Shown here: piece after piece, positions 24,801 through 32,906 of the stretch
Numbering within the stretch: position 1 is the stretch's first letter
Layout: every line of letters begins with the position of its first letter
DNA from: Geothrix fuzhouensis
Lineage (GTDB): Bacteria; Acidobacteriota; Holophagae; Holophagales; Holophagaceae
DNA length: 64,000 nt
Direction: 5' to 3'
Assembly (NCBI RefSeq): GCF_024609325.1
Contig: NZ_JANHMQ010000001.1
Coordinates: 1,116,001-1,180,000 of the forward strand
Translations under genes and position numbers: made by a program
Notes under the pieces: generated by a model
The model's database searches: none
Told to the model about the DNA's origin: nothing
Seen by the model: only the letters and a program-made list of their open reading frames with translations

Positions 24801-25874
24801 ATGGATTTCCTCGATCAACTTCGGCTGATTGCTTCTCGTGTTCCGAATCAGGCTGGACATCTCCAGACTGAAGAGGCGACTAAGAACGCCCTCGTCCTTC
24901 CTTTCATCAAAGCGCTTGGCTTCGATGTGTTCGACCCCACGGAAGTCCAACCTGAACTCACCGCGGATGTCGGCGTGAAGAAGGGCGAGAAGGTGGACTA
25001 CGCCATCCTTCGAGATGGGAAACCCATCATCATCATGGAATGCAAGAAGTACGGGACGGACCTGAAGAAGATCACTGCCACTCAGCTGTTCCGCTACTTC
25101 ACAGTCACCGAAACCCGCTTTGGAGTCCTCACAAACGGCATCCATTATTTCTTCTACACCGACCTGGATCAGCCAAACATGATGGATGCCAAGCCGTTTC
25201 TAGAATTCAACTTGCTGGATTTCAAGGATCAGGATGCAGAGGAACTCAAGAAGTTCACCAAGTCTACTTTCGACATAAGCAATATCCTCTCCACCGCTAC
25301 GGATCTCAAATACACGAAGGAGATCCAGCGGGTGCTTAACGAGCAACTCCACAGCCCTTCCGAAGAGTTTGTGCGGCTTTTGGCAGGGAAGGTCTACAGC
25401 GGAAGAATGACCCAGGTTGTGAAAGATCAATTCGCCACCCTCACCAAGCGGGCTTTTCAGCAACTGGTCAACGACAAGATCAGTGACCGGCTGAAGGTTG
25501 CTCTAGCTGATAACGGATCGAATATCACCGAGCCAGTGGAGCCAGTCGTTCCTCCCCAAGAGGAAGAAGAGAAGATCATTACCACCCCGGAAGAATGGGA
25601 GGCCTTCTACATCGTTCGAGCGATCCTTAGAGAAGTCGTGGAGCCGAAGAAGGTCGCGATTCGCGATGCGCAAAGTTATTGTGCGGTGTTGTATGACGAT
25701 AACAATCGCAAGCCGATCTGCCGCTTCTATTTCAATTCAAAGAGCAAGGCGGTAGGAGTATTCGATACCCAGAAGATCGAAACCCGTACGCCGATCAGCG
25801 ATCTCACTGACCTCTACCAAATGGCAGATGGTTTGAAGGCTGTTGCCACTTTCCACGGAAACGGAAAGCCGTAG
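24801..25874 (+). CDS. Orphan HsdR N-terminal-type restriction-like protein
   Basis: 357 residues. Residues about 18-130 match the type I restriction R-subunit N-terminal nuclease fold (HSDR_N_2): E25 in QTEEATKNALVLPFI, D66 in VDYAI, and E80-C-K82 forming the PD-(D/E)xK site. The rest lacks helicase motifs, so this is not a full HsdR; residues 255-350 form a second, unrecognised domain (EEWEAFYIVRAILRE... SKSKAVGVF). No HsdS or HsdM is nearby. Many genomes and phages carry such stand-alone proteins annotated as 'type I restriction endonuclease'. GC content is near half against about two thirds around it, and it sits behind a tRNA gene, so transfer is likely. Confidence 0.82.
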   Translation: MDFLDQLRLIASRVPNQAGHLQTEEATKNALVLPFIKALGFDVFDPTEVQPELTADVGVKKGEKVDYAILRDGKPIIIMECKKYGTDLKKITATQLFRYFTVTETRFGVLTNGIHYFFYTDLDQPNMMDAKPFLEFNLLDFKDQDAEELKKFTKSTFDISNILSTATDLKYTKEIQRVLNEQLHSPSEEFVRLLAGKVYSGRMTQVVKDQFATLTKRAFQQLVNDKISDRLKVALADNGSNITEPVEPVVPPQEEEEKIITTPEEWEAFYIVRAILREVVEPKKVAIRDAQSYCAVLYDDNNRKPICRFYFNSKSKAVGVFDTQKIETRTPISDLTDLYQMADGLKAVATFHGNGKP

Positions 25875-25950
25875 ATGGCGACTGGGCCGGAGCAAGGCGA
25901 CCCGGCACACTGGCCGGATGGCTCCCGTCGTCCGCGCACAGGCCTTCGTC

Positions 25951-26493
25951 TCACCCCTGCTCGGGCAGCAGCCTCAGCAGGGGGATGAGAATGCCGTTGA
26001 ACCGCTTCCAGCCAGAAAGGTCGCTGCGGACCAGGCGGTGCACCTTCACCCACTCACCCTCGGCGGCGGCTTTCGGCACTTCCTTGAGCATGAAGTCGTA
26101 GGCCAGGATGCGGGCGGCCAGGGCTGGTTCCAAGGCCCGGTCCGGATCCTCCACCAGATCGACGCCCACCAGCTTGCCGAAGCGTGCGTACTCAGCCTTA
26201 CCCAGCACGGGGATGAACCCCCGGCCGCAGTATTTGGCCCCGTCGCCGGGCTCGGTGTTGCCCAGGGCGCGCTTGAACTCGTACATGCGCCGGAAGTAGG
26301 CGTCGCTGCCCTGCTCCCGCTCCGGCGCGAAGAGGTAGCTCTCCGCCCCGATGGTGGCGATGGCGGCCACCTCCGTGGTCAGATCCAGGATTTTGAGCGC
26401 GCTCAGGGCCTCCACCACCAGTGGCCAGTGCTTCTCCACGTTCGCGAGGGGCGCGTGGAGGGTCGTCGCGATGACGTCCGCCGTGAATGGCAT
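25951..26493 (-). CDS. GH19-like chitinase/lysozyme-family protein
   Basis: 180 residues, no signal peptide. A GH19-type core is suggested by A-T-I-G-A-E-S (about 46-52, with a candidate catalytic E51), the Y-C-G-R-G-F-I-P-V-L-G-K-A-E-Y segment (88-102), which corresponds to the GRGxIQLTGRxNY block of GH19 endolysins, and the following DLVEDPD. Such small GH19 proteins are commonly phage endolysins or secreted cell-wall hydrolases. Here it is alone, with no holin or structural genes. It could be a domesticated lysin or act after non-Sec export; no evidence decides. Confidence 0.75.
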   Translation of the reverse strand: MPFTADVIATTLHAPLANVEKHWPLVVEALSALKILDLTTEVAAIATIGAESYLFAPEREQGSDAYFRRMYEFKRALGNTEPGDGAKYCGRGFIPVLGKAEYARFGKLVGVDLVEDPDRALEPALAARILAYDFMLKEVPKAAAEGEWVKVHRLVRSDLSGWKRFNGILIPLLRLLPEQG

Positions 26494-26561
26494 GGCTGGC
26501 TCCCGGAGGAAAGCGGCAGGCTTGGCGGGGAAAATCTACCATGGCAGGGATAATCTCGTGC

Positions 26562-27434
26562 ATGGACATCCATCGATTGCACACCGGCGCGGCTGAAGCG
26601 GTCATCTCAGCCCAGGGCGCCGAGCTCCAGTCCCTGCGCCTGGGCGGCCTTGACCTGCTGTGGGAGGCAGGCCCCCTCTGGCCCCGGCACGCTCCCCTGC
26701 TCTTCCCCATCGTCGGCCGCCTGCAGGGTGACGTCCTGCGACATCGGGGCGAGGCCTTCCCCATGCCGCGGCACGGCTTCGCCCGGGATCGGGACTTCGC
26801 CCTGCTCGAAGGGACTGCCACCACCTGCACCGTGGAACTGCGCGACGACGAAGGCGGCCGCGCCGTCTACCCCTTCCCCTTCCTGCTGCGGGTGGCCTAC
26901 ACCTTGAAGGCCACCTCCCTGCGCATGGATATCGCCCTGCGCAACCCTCGCGACACGCCCCTGCCCGCCAGCCTGGGCCTGCATCCGGCCTTCCGATGGC
27001 CCTTGGTGCCCCACCTTCCCAAGGCCGCGCATTGCCTCGTCTTCGAGGCCGACGAACCCGGCCCCCTCCGGCGCCTGACGCCTGGGGGGCTGTTGGATCC
27101 AACCCCACAGGCCACCCCCATCCAAGGGCGTGTGCTGCCACTCGACCAAGATCTGTTCGCCGAGGATGCCTTGATCTTCCTGGAATCCCGGAGCCAAAGC
27201 CTCCGCTTCGAGGCCGAAGGCGGACCGACCCTCACCCTGCGGTGGGAGGGCTTCCCGCACCTGGGCCTGTGGGCCAAGCCCGATCCCGGCCCCGCCTTCC
27301 TCTGCATCGAGCCCTGGGAGGGCTATGCGGCCCCCGAAGGTTGGGACGGGGAGTTCGCCGACAAGCCGGGTGGCTTCCTGCTGCCTCCCGGCGAGACCCG
27401 CCGCTGGTGCCTCACCATCTCCACCGAAGGCTGA
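26562..27434 (+). CDS. Aldose 1-epimerase family protein
   Basis: 290 residues from ATG 26562 (in-frame ATG 26541 is an alternative). Galactose-mutarotase-like beta-sandwich: ISAQGAELQSLRL near the N-terminus, FPIVGRLQGD, PRHGFARD with the conserved His (about 66), LGLHPAFRWPL with a second His, and a late C-I-E-P-W-E-G with the general-base Glu position. It is closer to the bacterial 'aldose 1-epimerase family' (LacX-like) than to GalM proper. Substrate unknown. Divergent from the GH19-like gene, convergent with miaB (13-bp gap). Confidence 0.9.
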   Translation: MDIHRLHTGAAEAVISAQGAELQSLRLGGLDLLWEAGPLWPRHAPLLFPIVGRLQGDVLRHRGEAFPMPRHGFARDRDFALLEGTATTCTVELRDDEGGRAVYPFPFLLRVAYTLKATSLRMDIALRNPRDTPLPASLGLHPAFRWPLVPHLPKAAHCLVFEADEPGPLRRLTPGGLLDPTPQATPIQGRVLPLDQDLFAEDALIFLESRSQSLRFEAEGGPTLTLRWEGFPHLGLWAKPDPGPAFLCIEPWEGYAAPEGWDGEFADKPGGFLLPPGETRRWCLTISTEG

Positions 27435-27447
27435 TGGCTGAAGGCTG

Positions 27448-28752
27448 CTAGACCAGTTCGGCCCCCAAAAAATGCGGGCTGGCCATAGTGACCCGCGCCT
27501 GCACCAGCTCGCCGAAGGGCAGCTGCCGGCCGGGTTCCACCATCAGGTGAACCGTCTTCCACTCGCCACTGTGGGCCAACCACCAGCCGTTTTCGTTGGG
27601 ACCGTGATCCTCCACGCGCACGGGGATCTCGCGCCCCACGAATCGCTCATTGCTGGCGCGGGTCAGCTCCATCTGGCGCTGTTGGAGGCGCATCAGCCGA
27701 GCGGACTTCTCTGCCATGGGCAGGTCATCCTTGAGGCGCAGCGAAGGCGTCCCTGGTCGCGGTGAATAGATGAAGCTGAAGGAGCCGTCGAACGCCACTT
27801 CATCCAGCACGCGCAGGGTGGCCTCGAAGTCCTCGTCGGTCTCGCCGGGGAAGCCCACGATGAAGTCCGTGCTGAGGGTCATCCGCGCGCGGCCTTCGCC
27901 CAGGTAGCCCAGGCGCTCCAGATACTCGGCCACGGTGTACTCCCGCAGCATGCGCTTCAGCACCCGGTCGCTGCCGCTTTGCAGGGGCAGGTGGAGGAAG
28001 GGCACCACCTTGGGATTCGTCACCAGCACCCGGGCCAGATCCTTCGTGAAGTTCATGGGGTGGCTGGTGGTGAAGCGGATCCATTCGAGGCCTTCGACCT
28101 CGGACACGCGCTCCAGCAGGTCCGCGAAGGTGCAGCCGCCCGCATAGCTGTTCACGTTCTGGCCCAACAGCTCCACCTCGCGGTAGCCGCGTTCCACCAA
28201 GCCCCACACTTCGGCCAAGACGTCCTCGTAGGGACGGTGGCGCTCGGCCCCCCGGGTAGTGGGCACGATGCAGTAGGTGCAGGCGTGGTTGCAGCCCTCA
28301 GTGATGGTCACCAGGGCCTTGGCCGTGTCCCGGCGGCGCGTGACGGCGGGCGGGAACAGGTGGTTGTCCGGATACTCGCCGGTGTCCATCACCCGGGCCT
28401 TGCCGGCCCGGGCTTCGGCCACCAGGCGCGGCAGCTGCTTCAGGGCCATGGTGCCCAGCACGAAGTCGATGTGGGGCGCCCGCTTGAACAGAGCCGCCTG
28501 CTCCTGCTGGGCCAGGCAGCCCGTGACGCCCACCAGCAGGGGGCGCCGCTGCTTCTCCTCACGGAGCCGGCCCAGCTCTGAATAGACCTTGTGCACGGCC
28601 TTTTCTCGGATGGAGCAGGTGTTCAGCAGCACCAGCTCCGCGTCTTCCGCGGCATCCACCGCCTCGAAGCCCTCCGCCGACAGCAACCCCGACAACTTCT
28701 CGCCGTCGTGGTCGTTCATCTGGCAGCCCCAGGTCTGAATGTGGAACTTCAT
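27448..28752 (-). CDS. miaB: tRNA-2-methylthio-N6-dimethylallyladenosine synthase
   Basis: 434 residues from ATG 28752; an open frame continues upstream into the repeat region but the family begins at MKFHIQTWGCQMN. UPF0004 domain cysteines C10, C46 and C79 hold the auxiliary [4Fe-4S] cluster; the radical-SAM cluster motif is C154-N-H-A-C158-T-Y-C161; the C-terminal TRAM domain ends with ASPHFLGAEL. It methylthiolates i6A37 in tRNAs reading UNN codons, which include the tRNA-Leu genes of this window. The upstream region is a dense repeat element rather than a neighbouring gene. Confidence 0.96.
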   Translation of the reverse strand: MKFHIQTWGCQMNDHDGEKLSGLLSAEGFEAVDAAEDAELVLLNTCSIREKAVHKVYSELGRLREEKQRRPLLVGVTGCLAQQEQAALFKRAPHIDFVLGTMALKQLPRLVAEARAGKARVMDTGEYPDNHLFPPAVTRRRDTAKALVTITEGCNHACTYCIVPTTRGAERHRPYEDVLAEVWGLVERGYREVELLGQNVNSYAGGCTFADLLERVSEVEGLEWIRFTTSHPMNFTKDLARVLVTNPKVVPFLHLPLQSGSDRVLKRMLREYTVAEYLERLGYLGEGRARMTLSTDFIVGFPGETDEDFEATLRVLDEVAFDGSFSFIYSPRPGTPSLRLKDDLPMAEKSARLMRLQQRQMELTRASNERFVGREIPVRVEDHGPNENGWWLAHSGEWKTVHLMVEPGRQLPFGELVQARVTMASPHFLGAELV

Positions 28753-28790
28753 CGCACCGCCCAAACCCTTGAGTGTACTGAAAAAGATAC

Positions 28791-29250
28791 CTGGACAGGA
28801 TTGACAGGATTTCTTTGGATTCACAGGATTCAGGCCAAGGAAATGAATCCTGTTATCTGCTTATCGGCGAGCCTCAGCCTGAAAGTCTGAAACCGCAGAG
28901 GTCGCAGATGGGCGCAGAAAAGGCGTCCATAAGCGGAGGTTTGCGGAGGAGCCGAGGAAAGCGGAGGAAAGGAACATGCACCTGGCGCTCCAGCCAGGAC
29001 ATCCGGGCCTCCGGCCCCAGGTCGCGCTTCGCGCGGCCTGCTTCGTGGGCGGCGGCCATGGCGGCCCCTGGAAGCCGCCCGGAGTCGCCGCCCGCGGAGG
29101 GATGTCTGCGGTGAGCCCGGCCCCTTCTGCGCCCTCTGTGTGCGCCCAACGGGCGCTTCTGTGCCTTCTGTGTTCCTGCTTTTCTGGCTGAGTCTCGCCG
29201 ATAATCAGATCCTTTTAATCCTGTTTGTCATCCTGTTCATCCTGTCCAAG
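28791..29250. repeat. Nested composite inverted-repeat element
   Basis: The 518-bp gap between miaB and the TonB receptor has no coding frame worth keeping and is instead built of repeats. Outer arms: 28791-28885 and 29179-29250 are imperfect inverted copies. Both carry CTGGACAGGAT-type units (ACAGGAT at near-9-bp spacing) and a TTATCGGCGAG-x-CTCAGCC-x-GAAAG block at their inner ends. Inside lie a second set of GC-rich, period-like units: AACCGCAGAGGTCGCAGATG (28890-28909), GCGGAGG repeats (about 28934-28975) and, on the right, CTTCTGTGCC/CTTCTGTGTTCC (about 29155-29176). The centre (about 28980-29120) is GC-rich with no repeat seen. Confidence 0.8.
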
Positions 29251-29270
29251 CTTTTCAGGGCTCTGAGCCC

Positions 29271-31304
29271 TCAGAACCGGTAGCGGGCACTCAGGGCCAC
29301 CTGTCGGCCGGGCGGCAGGTAGTACTGGGCATCCCCCAGCTCGCTCTCGGCCACGGGCTTGCGGCGGTCCGTGAGATTCCGGCCGTCCAGGCGGACCTCC
29401 CAGCCCTCCCACCGCCAGCCCAGGCTGGCCGCCCAGGTGGCATAGCCGCCGGCCGGGGCGGTGTTGCGCTGATTGAGGAACACGGCCCCTACATAGGACA
29501 TCTCCGCGGAGGCGGTGAGGCCTCGGGCAGGCGCATAGGCGAGGCCCAGGCCCCCGAGGTGGTAGGGCGACATCTCCAATCGCTTCCCGGCCAGTTGGGT
29601 GAGGGTGCCGTCGCCGAAATCCTTGGCGTAGTCGCGAAAGCGGGCGTCGTGGTAACTGTAGGCGAGCCGGGCTGCCAGGTCGTGCGTGAGACGCCAGGCT
29701 GCGCTAGCCTCCACGCCCTGGAACCGCTCGGTGCCGGCGTTCGCGAGCCCCGGTGAACCGGCCACGGACTGGGGCACCACCAGGTTCTCGAAGTCCATGA
29801 GGAAGGTGCCGAGCTCCAGGGCGAGCCGCCGGCCCAGAAGCTCCGCCTTGAGGCCGAGGTCGTAGCTGGTGGCGGTCTCAGGCTTCAGCATCCGGGCGCC
29901 ACTATCCAGGCCGAAGTCGATGGCCGCGGGCTTGAAGGTGCTGCGAAAGCCCGTGTAGAGATTCACGCGGTCCTCGCCGCGCTGCCAGGCGGTCCAGGTG
30001 GCACCGGCGCTGCCGCCCAGGCGGGTGGTGGCCCGGGCGTCGGATCCGCCCTCAACGGCTCCACTGGTCAAATCCAGCGTGGACGTGCGACGGGTTTCTT
30101 CCGCCCGCGTGAGCCGCAGGCCCGCCTCAAGCGTCAGGCGGGGCGCGGCCTGCCACTGGACGAAGGCGTAGAGGCCTGAGAAGTCGCGCCGATCGTCGAT
30201 GCGGATGTCCGCCTGGCTGGGGAGGTCGGCAGCCCCGGGGGCACCGGATCCATCGAGGTTCACGAAGTAGTCGAAGTCCCCGCCCCGACCGCGGCCCTGG
30301 CCATGGAGGTGATCCAGACCGGCCACCACCTTAAGGTTGGAGCGGCCCGTCCACGTGAGGTGCGAATCGAAGTAGACATCTGTGAGGTCGATGCGCTCCC
30401 GGAAGCCGTGGGCATTGGGAGCCGCGGCGCTCACGTCCGTGAGGAAGCCGCGGAAGGCGTCCTGCCGGGCCCGGGACACCGAGAGGGTGCTGGACCACAA
30501 CGTGGCGGCATCCAGCGCGCGGTCATAGCCCGTGGTAAGCGTGACCCGCCGGTCGTCGAGGTGGGCCCCGGCCGGATTGTGGTTGGCGTCGAGGGGCACC
30601 TGGTCGGTCAGCGCCCTGCCCACGCGGGGGAAAGGGCTGGCGGGCTGCTGGTCCGTGGCCGTGCCCTCCAGATCGAAACGGAGCACCCCATCCAGGGCCT
30701 GCAAGCGGTTCCGCCACAGAAGGTGGGTGCGCTGGAAGCCGGTGCGGGCATCCTCGAAACCCTGGCTGTCGTGATCCACGGTGAGGGTGCTGTCCGTGTT
30801 GGCCCCCGCCGGAAGCCGGAGGGAGACCGCCCCTCCGAAACTCCCGTGGCTTCCCGCGGACAAGCGGACGGAACCCTTGGCATCGGCTGGCAGGCCGCGG
30901 ATGACATGGATGACACCCACGAACGAGGTGGCGCCGTACATCACCGGCGCCGCGCCGCGTTGGATCTCGATGCGCTCGACGCCTTCGAGGCTCAAGGTGG
31001 AGAGGGCCGGATTGAATGCACCGCCCCAGGGCACACCGTCCACCACGAGCAGGAAGGCGTCGAACTCCTTCAGGCCCCAGAACTCGGGCACGCTGCCGGC
31101 CGGACCGCCATCTCCGCCAGGGGCGATGGCGACACCGGCCAGAAGCCCTAGAGCGCCACCCAGGTCCGTGGCGCCACGCTCCGCCAGCTCCCTGGCCGTG
31201 AGGACCGTGATGGAGGCGGGCACCTTCGCGGGGTCCTCAGGGAAGCGCGTGGCGGTGACCTCCACCACGGCTGCGGGTGGAACGGGAGGTAGAGCCTGGA
31301 GCAT
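29271..31304 (-). CDS. TonB-dependent receptor without visible signal peptide
   Basis: 677 residues. Plug domain from about 12 (VVEVTATRFPEDPAKVPASITVLTARE with a TonB-box-like VVEVTATR) through RIEIQRGAAPVMYGATSFVGVIHVI near 110-135, then a barrel with NLTDRRKPVAESELGDAQYYLPPGRQ and a terminal Phe, as in ferric-siderophore/vitamin B12 receptors. The start codon shares one base with the stop of the upstream gene (TGATG). The N-terminus MLQALPPVPPAAVVEV has no hydrophobic signal sequence and an in-frame stop lies upstream, so export as drawn is puzzling. Substrate unknown. Confidence 0.88.
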   Translation of the reverse strand: MLQALPPVPPAAVVEVTATRFPEDPAKVPASITVLTARELAERGATDLGGALGLLAGVAIAPGGDGGPAGSVPEFWGLKEFDAFLLVVDGVPWGGAFNPALSTLSLEGVERIEIQRGAAPVMYGATSFVGVIHVIRGLPADAKGSVRLSAGSHGSFGGAVSLRLPAGANTDSTLTVDHDSQGFEDARTGFQRTHLLWRNRLQALDGVLRFDLEGTATDQQPASPFPRVGRALTDQVPLDANHNPAGAHLDDRRVTLTTGYDRALDAATLWSSTLSVSRARQDAFRGFLTDVSAAAPNAHGFRERIDLTDVYFDSHLTWTGRSNLKVVAGLDHLHGQGRGRGGDFDYFVNLDGSGAPGAADLPSQADIRIDDRRDFSGLYAFVQWQAAPRLTLEAGLRLTRAEETRRTSTLDLTSGAVEGGSDARATTRLGGSAGATWTAWQRGEDRVNLYTGFRSTFKPAAIDFGLDSGARMLKPETATSYDLGLKAELLGRRLALELGTFLMDFENLVVPQSVAGSPGLANAGTERFQGVEASAAWRLTHDLAARLAYSYHDARFRDYAKDFGDGTLTQLAGKRLEMSPYHLGGLGLAYAPARGLTASAEMSYVGAVFLNQRNTAPAGGYATWAASLGWRWEGWEVRLDGRNLTDRRKPVAESELGDAQYYLPPGRQVALSARYRF

Positions 31305-31930
31305 CAGAAATCCTTGAACTGGGTCGTTGCGGCACTCTCGCGGGGAATGCGGGCCTGGATGAAATCATGGGAGGTCTCGAACGTCAGGTCCATGTGGCTG
31401 GCCATGCCGCGCAACCATAGCCCAGCCAGATTTCGCGGCGCTTCCGGAGCTGGTTCGGCTTCCAAAGCGACCGGGAGCGGGGCATCGGTGAGCCAGCGAA
31501 GCACCCAGGCATCGAGGTCGACTTGAGCTTCCAGGCGCAGGGGACCGGGCGCGGCCCAGGGGAGAATCTGCCTGGTGAAGGTCACGACCCAATCCTGGAG
31601 CAGGGGCGCGGGCCAGGGAGCGCCTCTCGCTCCTGCATCCACCAGTTCCACCGGGCATCGGAAGAGGCTGCCGGTGGCGTCGAGGCGCGCCCGTACTCCA
31701 GCTTCCCAATCCTCCCAGGGGACCGGCTCGGAAAGGGGCAGGCGGCCCAGGGCCATGGCGCGGGCCTGGGCGATGAGGGTCTTGCCATCTGCGAGAATCG
31801 TCTCCAACCTTGCATGGTTGTGCGGATCGAACGGGAGGTCCGGGTCGCCCAGGTCGATGACTCCCTGGAGCCCCGTCACCAGATTGTTGAAATCGTGCAA
31901 GACCGCACGCCAGAGATCTTCAGAATCCAT
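31304..31930 (-). CDS. Histidine-kinase-like (DHp) protein, degenerate
   Basis: 208 residues from ATG 31930, preceded by GGGGGAG. Residues 8-65 look like a dimerisation/phosphotransfer helix pair: L-H12-D-F-N-N-L-V-T-G matches the HDFNN-type H-box of hybrid histidine kinases. The remaining part should be the ATPase domain, but no N-box or G-box motif is evident. It therefore resembles ChpT-like phosphotransferases or a decayed kinase. Its stop overlaps the TonB receptor start, implying coupled translation. Divergent from the MshEN gene. No receiver partner is adjacent. The family assignment rests mainly on the H-box and is moderate. Confidence 0.65.
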   Translation of the reverse strand: MDSEDLWRAVLHDFNNLVTGLQGVIDLGDPDLPFDPHNHARLETILADGKTLIAQARAMALGRLPLSEPVPWEDWEAGVRARLDATGSLFRCPVELVDAGARGAPWPAPLLQDWVVTFTRQILPWAAPGPLRLEAQVDLDAWVLRWLTDAPLPVALEAEPAPEAPRNLAGLWLRGMASHMDLTFETSHDFIQARIPRESAATTQFKDF

Positions 31931-32021
31931 GCTCCCCCCAGCCCACAAAAGCCTTGAATGACGTTACCTTGGGGGCCAACCTCTGTGCATCCCCGGAAGA
32001 CCTAAGCCCCAGGACTCCCTC

Positions 32022-32894
32022 ATGCAGCAACCGATCAAACGGCTGGGCGAAATGCTCGTGGAGGCTGGCCTCATCACGCCAGCCCAGCTTCAAAGCGCCA
32101 TTACCCATCAGAAGATCGCCCGTGGGCGCCTGGGCAGCAACCTGGTGGCCCTCGGCTACATCACCGAGGAAATCCTCATGGATTTCCTCAGCCACCAGAC
32201 CGGCGTGCCTCAAGTCGACGTGCGGGACCTGGCGGTGCCGCCGGAGGTGCTGAAGCTCGTGCCTTACCGCTTGGCGGACCAGTTCACAGTGCTCCCCATC
32301 TCGGTCAAAGAGCCCAAGTCGCTGGTCCTGGCCATGTCCGACCCCTCGGATTTGAATGCCGTGGATAGCGCCAGGTTCGCTTCGGGCCTGCACATCCAGC
32401 CGGTGGTGGCCTCCCATAGCGCGCTCCGGAAGGCCATCGGCGATCTCTACCGGAACCTGGAGGTGCCTGCCCCCGGGGCACCTGTGCGGGTGGACGTGGG
32501 CGCCGACCAGGCGGAGGGTGAGGCGCTTCCGGTCACCTTCAGCCTCGACCCGCTGCCCTTGCCTACCTCGGGCAGCGCCGCTGAGGCAGCCTTCCCGCCA
32601 GACCCCTTCTTCGGCAGCCACGGTGCCCCGGTTCAAGAACCCGCAAACCTTGATCCCTTCCGCTTCTTCGAGCCGGTGGAGGCAGCTCGGCCGGCGGCGC
32701 CCTCCGAACTCATCCATGGCAAGACGCTGCGCGAATCGATTCCCCCGTTGGACACCTACCAGACTCGCGCCCTGGTGCTCGGCATGATCCGCCTGTTCCA
32801 GCGCCGCGGCATCCTCGGCGATGACGAGCTCCAGCGCCTGCTGGCCAACCTCGTCGAGTCTGGCGAGATCAAGAACGGCGGGAAAGATACCTAG
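32022..32894 (+). CDS. Stand-alone MshEN (c-di-GMP-binding) domain protein
   Basis: 290 residues. Residues 7-30 and 36-59 are two copies of the 24-residue cyclic-di-GMP motif known from MshE (R-L-G-x-x-L... G-x-I... L-x-x-x-L-x-x-Q), separated by five residues as in MshE itself. The T2SS/PilB N-terminal fold continues to about 145. No ATPase domain follows; instead there is a Pro-rich linker (about 150-235) and a short C-terminal helical part (TRALVLGMIRLFQRRG). Cytoplasmic. A probable c-di-GMP-responsive adaptor for a pilus or secretion motor encoded elsewhere. Convergent with lepA. Confidence 0.87.
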   Translation: MQQPIKRLGEMLVEAGLITPAQLQSAITHQKIARGRLGSNLVALGYITEEILMDFLSHQTGVPQVDVRDLAVPPEVLKLVPYRLADQFTVLPISVKEPKSLVLAMSDPSDLNAVDSARFASGLHIQPVVASHSALRKAIGDLYRNLEVPAPGAPVRVDVGADQAEGEALPVTFSLDPLPLPTSGSAAEAAFPPDPFFGSHGAPVQEPANLDPFRFFEPVEAARPAAPSELIHGKTLRESIPPLDTYQTRALVLGMIRLFQRRGILGDDELQRLLANLVESGEIKNGGKDT

Positions 32895-32906
32895 TCCCGC
32901 CCGCGA

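Noticed and set aside
24801-25874. Complete type I restriction-modification system
   Set aside because: No helicase motor in this protein and no HsdM or HsdS genes nearby.
24431-25960. Integrated genomic island with tRNA attachment site
   Set aside because: Only the composition shift supports it; no integrase and no direct repeat of the tRNA 3' end was found downstream, so no att site is annotated.
28976-29191. Small plus-strand protein inside the repeat element
   Set aside because: The frame is made of repeat units and has no RBS or family similarity.
28791-29250. CRISPR array
   Set aside because: Repeats are short, imperfect and partly inverted, with no regular spacers and no cas genes.
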